Shown one piece after another: positions 59,430 to 64,000 of a stretch of 64,000 bases of DNA. Each line of letters begins with the position of its first letter. Position 1 is the stretch's first letter. Source of the stretch: Diprion similis (Eukaryota; Arthropoda; Insecta; Hymenoptera; Diprionidae). The DNA lies in contig NC_060108.1 in NCBI RefSeq assembly GCF_021155765.1, forward strand, positions 11,443,425-11,507,424. Direction: 5' to 3'. Position numbers and translations under genes: made by a program. Under the pieces are notes generated by a model. It was not told the DNA's origin, ran no database searches, and saw nothing but the letters and a program-made list of their open reading frames with translations.

Positions 59430-62400
59430 GAAACGGTGAAACGGGGAGCCGATCGGTTCATTATCCTAATGGAGCCGAGGTGTTTACCGCGGTTGGTGTT
59501 ACGTAGCCTCAGGGTTTATCGATTCTTTAGCTTTTACCGAACAATCGTGTCCGGCAATTTTAAAAATGGGTCTTGCGAAGGTCGTTTTTCTGTATCGATA
59601 GCAAGTGCTATAGATACGCTTGTATGGGAATAAGGGGTAGCCAATTTTCAACTCAGGTGTGCATTGTTATCTGTACCTTCTCGACAAAGGTATTTTGGCT
59701 TTGCGTGTGGTGTGCTATGGGAAGCTGAATTTATGTCAAGTGTACTTTGTGCAAATATCTAGAAACCCGTTTAAAGTGATATCTGCTGTTTGTTTTTACT
59801 TTTCAAACACGAATGGGGTAGTTTTTTTACTGGTAAAGTCTCAAAAACTTGAAAGTCCCTTGTGGGAATCCAAGTGAGTTTGAGAAATCCTTATACATCA
59901 AATCTATATCAACTCCGAACTAATGAAATGTTTCTTTATTATCGTCTCAACGGATTCTTTTCATTATAGAAATGATATTAGATGACGCTGAAAACCATAT
60001 CAAGCTTTCGAAATACCGTGAAGCTGTTTAAAGTTTTCGAGAGTCTTTTTTTTTACAATTCACAAAGTTCTTTGAGGTTTTGGGGTACTCAAACTAGGTG
60101 TATGGACTAAAGCGTTTACACCTCGTGAAAAACTACGGTTCTGAGTATACATACAGAAAAACTAAATACCAGCATCAAAAAGTTATCACTCGCTGTTCAG
60201 TGTTTCAGCGCAAAGCTTGCAGTTACTTGAAACGAGTGTGAGAATGAACGTTTAAACAGGCTAGTGGGTGTACATGACTTTCCTAAAATTTGAAAAGGCA
60301 TATAACCAACGGTGAACAGGATGCGCGTAAACAGAGCTGAGCGGGTGATTAAGCGCGTAAGTACCGCATGGGAATTGGGTCATAGATTTTCCATAGAAGC
60401 GTTAGTCGATGCGTGACGTAGTGTAATATATAAGTGACAGCGATCCCGGAGTCCATAGAGCGCAGAAATGTATGGAAGTCTGAATGAAAACCAGTTCATT
60501 GGGAGCGTTTCCATTGTGTCATGGGCACTCCCGCATAAAGAGATGGAAAACTGCGGGACTCGCGTAAATGCGCCTCGCGCGAATGGTTATAAAATTGGGG
60601 CCCGCCATTTTCCCCACAATGGAAATCGGCCAACGGCCATGACCCTCGTCATGGATCAGTCGTCTCTCAACAGGTCGAGAGGAGCCTTGTTCTCTCTCAT
60701 TATTCGTACATCCGTAATTTACTCCCATTGAAAAAAATCCATTCTACACAACGGTGAAGAGTTGAAAAGTTGTTTCCCATGAACTCTGGGTGGCGTTGGT
60801 ACCGTAATCGCTACAAGGCGTTCTGTTTTCGCCGCACTTCGGCCCTGATCCTTCGGCCAAGGAACGCCTTCCCTTTTACTGTATCCGTGGTGGGCAGTGC
60901 CGGTGCACGAAAACGAGGCTCCAGCTATTCAGAGGCGCTAAGTGCGACAAAACCGTGACATCCTGTCGGCCACGAGGCCCTGGGATGCCACGCGTCACCC
61001 GTCAACGAGGAGTGAAGACTATCCTGCACTTCCAACAGTGCATGGCGATGAAAATGAATTTGTAGTCCTGGATTGGGCGCGCTGATGGAGATAGTCTTGT
61101 GGAGTGAGAATCATCTAGGTGACACTGACACGCTTTTGCTTGTTCATTTGTCGAAATTAATTAAAATTTGTAAAGGAACTTTCAAAATTTAGGATGATGT
61201 GTGTTTGGAGCCAGTATAACATAAACGTGGGACACTGAATAGCGTTGGGTTTCGTGAAATTGAGTGATCGCTAAAATGATGAAATTTTGATTGTTAACTT
61301 TAATCGGATGAAGTTGACATTTTTTGTACACGTTTTGAGATGAGAGACGCGTAGAATGACAGAGAGGATTTGTGATGTTATTCTCAAGCTATTTTTCAAA
61401 CATTTTTTTTCGATATTGACGTATTCGCATTTGTAAGCATCTCGAGTATTTCATGTTTGCCATTTAAACTTTGCTTATATTACTAGAAATCGATTTGATA
61501 GTATTTTTCAGCATAAATCAAAGAAAAAACACATTGACATCCAAATTAATTTTATGAAAGATGCGCTTACCTTGAGTAGAATTGTATCTTGACCCGCAAC
61601 TTTCTACTCACGGTTAGTAACTTTTGAAATAAAGAAGGAATGTGATTCTCAACTCTTGAGATTACAAAAATGGTACGTATAACCAAATATATGACACCAA
61701 ATGCACGAGCGCCAATGTTCTGGGATTTTTAAAGTTCAATTTTTAGATTCTAATTTCAGTCGGTAGTAACCATGATATTCTTTAATTGTCAATACGTAAC
61801 ACCTCGCTCGTATATCGAATCGAATCAACACAATCTCTTGACAACCTTCTCGAAGCATGCAAACAAGGAAAGTTGTGAATTTATTAAACCCGGTTTTCCA
61901 ACAAAGTTACTTATACATCGGCACAGAAATTTATCGGGCTTCCAGCTATACAATTCTTAGAATATCGTTAGAGGAAAGTGCGCTGATGATTAAGACGGAG
62001 ATGTGAGATAGAATGTCGGGCAAATTATAACTCAGGACATAATAATCAACGGTAACTAGAGATGCACAAAGATGGCTTCGTCCAGAATGCAGGATGAATA
62101 TTGCCTGTAAATATTAATAATGTTTTTTAATTTATAATATATTAGTGATGCAGTAGTATTTAATATCATTTGGAACAACCGATAAGTTCAGTTTCACGGT
62201 TTTCAAGATTCTCAACATCCTGGAGAATGAAAGTCGTGACTTTTTCCATTAATCGTTCTAGCCAAATGAACTTTCATCAATACCTTGAAACATTAGAAAA
62301 TTTTTCAACCCCAAGTTCAATCTAAACTTTACTTATTTGTTTACACGCAATTTTGCCAATTACAGTTACAAGATCAGGTATTAAAATTTCGATTTCTTTA

Positions 62401-64000
62401 CAATTTCCATATACTATTACAATATGTACTATAAGATGTTATATTACAATATTCCCCAAACCGTGATTCATAAAACGAAATTGTCAGTAAAAAGTTTTCC
62501 GAAGAATTTCAATGCCCGGATAAAACGTGGCGTTTCATCGCTGTTATTCGGGCAGAACGTACAGGATCAGCAAACCTTCTACTATATGCGCGTAAATCAG
62601 TACAATAGAAAAACTTATCCCATCGCTAATAGCCCTAGTCCCCTCCGATAAACACCCCTGTTTTCATTCCAACTTTCACTAACCCTTCGAGCAGCTAGTG
62701 GCGAAGCCAAACCCCAGCTATCCCCGTTACGACCAGATGGCGAACGCTGGGCAGACTTCCTATGCATGCGTGCATGCGTGACATACACACACACACGCAC
62801 ACGCACATCACACCTTACACACATATTATTATTCGTATGCATACGTGTACAGATGTATGCATATATACAGGAGCCTCAAGCGACTGGTTAGACTTGCCAA
62901 TGTTTGGTTAGGCTCGTACTCGCCTGCCTAATGTGGTTAATAAATGAGTTTATTTTGCGGGTTCTTCACGTCATGGTATGATAGCGTAAGTACGTACACG
63001 CAGGCGTAATTTTTTATTGATCATCTGGTTATCCGAATCTGCAATCGCGACGAAGCGGAATACAGCGGATTTTTCTAAAAAAATATGCAAGAAATTATTC
63101 GGATTTTTTTGTTTGTTCACATCACCGCGTGTTTTGCCACCTAATCATAATGGAATAATAATTTGAACGTGAAATGCTATGAAAGAAAAGTACAAACGGA
63201 AAAGAACGGTAACGGTGGGTGAAAAATAAAAACCACGCGAATTACAATTTCCCACCGCAAGAGAACAGCTTACGTTTTTGACTCGAGACACGTCAATTTC
63301 TCACCACTTTTTTGGAACTCCAACAAAAAGTTTTTTGGTGTACGTGAGTCTTTGTTAAAAAAAAAAAATAAGAAAATGAGACCATATGGAACTCTTAACG
63401 ATATGATGTACCCGAGAGATGGAATTTACAAGGTTGAGCGTTTTTCACCCCTTCCACCCCTCCTGTTATCGCAATAGGTAAAAAACATAACGTTACCGTT
63501 CTAGGGTTAATATCATTGATGAGTATTTTTCTGTAATGACAAATTATTAAAATTTGAAGGAAAATTTATATTATAAACTTATTCAAGTTCATTGATTAAA
63601 ATTAATGTAAGATTTTATCTCATACATTTGTAATTAAGGGGTATAGTAAAAAATAACAAAAAAAAAAAAAAAAAAAAATGTTAAAATTTGAAGGATATTT
63701 CTATTCCTTCAGAAGAGATCAGAGGCTGGCTGTTTTTGGTAGGCAAACACCACAAGTACAGGGCGTGTTTAAATTCGGGCGGTGAAATAATGCGATCAAA
63801 TAATACCGCCGATGGTTGGCGGTGCTTGCGTCAACAGCAGCGGACGTTCTTATTGTGCAAATACGCGGATCTAGGTATGCGAAAGAAGTGTGTGCACACA
63901 CATGACGTTATATAAGCTTGCAAGCGGCACCGCAATTCACGTTCTGATCTCTGGGGATCGTCGGTTCTTTACCTCGCTGTATGAATACGTCCCGCTTTTT
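59430..64000. other. Right flank without supportable genes
   Basis: A GC-richer block at about 60450-61060 has no splice sites or domains and may be an enhancer-like conserved element. CA-rich microsatellite at about 62785-62809 after an 8-bp TGCATGCG tandem. A-run near 63659-63678. Confidence 0.4.

Overview
The window is AT-rich eukaryotic nuclear DNA. It has many poly-A and poly-T runs, no bacterial-style operons and no long open frames. Scattered CCTAA/TTAGG-type pentamers, intronless nuclear tRNA genes, insect-style promoter motifs and many short inverted-repeat elements point to an insect, most likely a hymenopteran. The order is inference; no protein here is identified well enough to name a species.

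The firmest content is three tRNA genes: Ala(AGC) at 7801-7873 and Thr(AGT) at 8101-8174 on the + strand, and Cys(GCA) at 22923-22994 on the - strand. Each has a downstream oligo-T terminator. Protein-coding content is sparse and comes in small exons. Four models are offered, all read by eye. (1) A - strand gene: non-coding exon 14102-14240, start exon 13773-13993 and last coding exon 8696-8874; its coding phases match and its large intron holds two foldback repeats. (2) A + strand GC-rich locus at about 44395-46200 with two candidate exons, 44419-44527 and about 45619-46165, that both end in phase 1; the second encodes a Ser/Pro/Gly-rich, transcription-factor-like segment with a KxEP and an LxxLL motif. 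(3) An isolated + exon at 38093-38200. (4) A weak + chain 50418-50522, 55138-55191, 55347-55436.

Mobile DNA is the second theme. There is a decayed Penelope-like (GIY-YIG) retroelement tail at 20952-21329. Two nearly identical compound-hairpin repeats lie 17 kb apart (22329-22705 and 39650-40041). Foldback elements occur at 10225-10969, 12827-12962, 28920-29076 and 35521-36104, with a smaller one at 9561-9670, and a diverged repeat pair lies at 2634-2720 and 3718-3804.

The rest looks intergenic or intronic. Several GC-richer islands (about 15180-15540, 24480-24640, 33030-33240, 41080-41430, 42310-42740, 49100-49450, 59040-59430, 60450-61060) carry regulatory-looking motifs: a CTCF-type core, an RFX X-box, an E-box cluster, palindromic CREs and TATA/Inr pairs. 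They may be promoters or enhancers of genes extending beyond the window. I see no CRISPR array, rRNA gene or clearly new multi-gene system.
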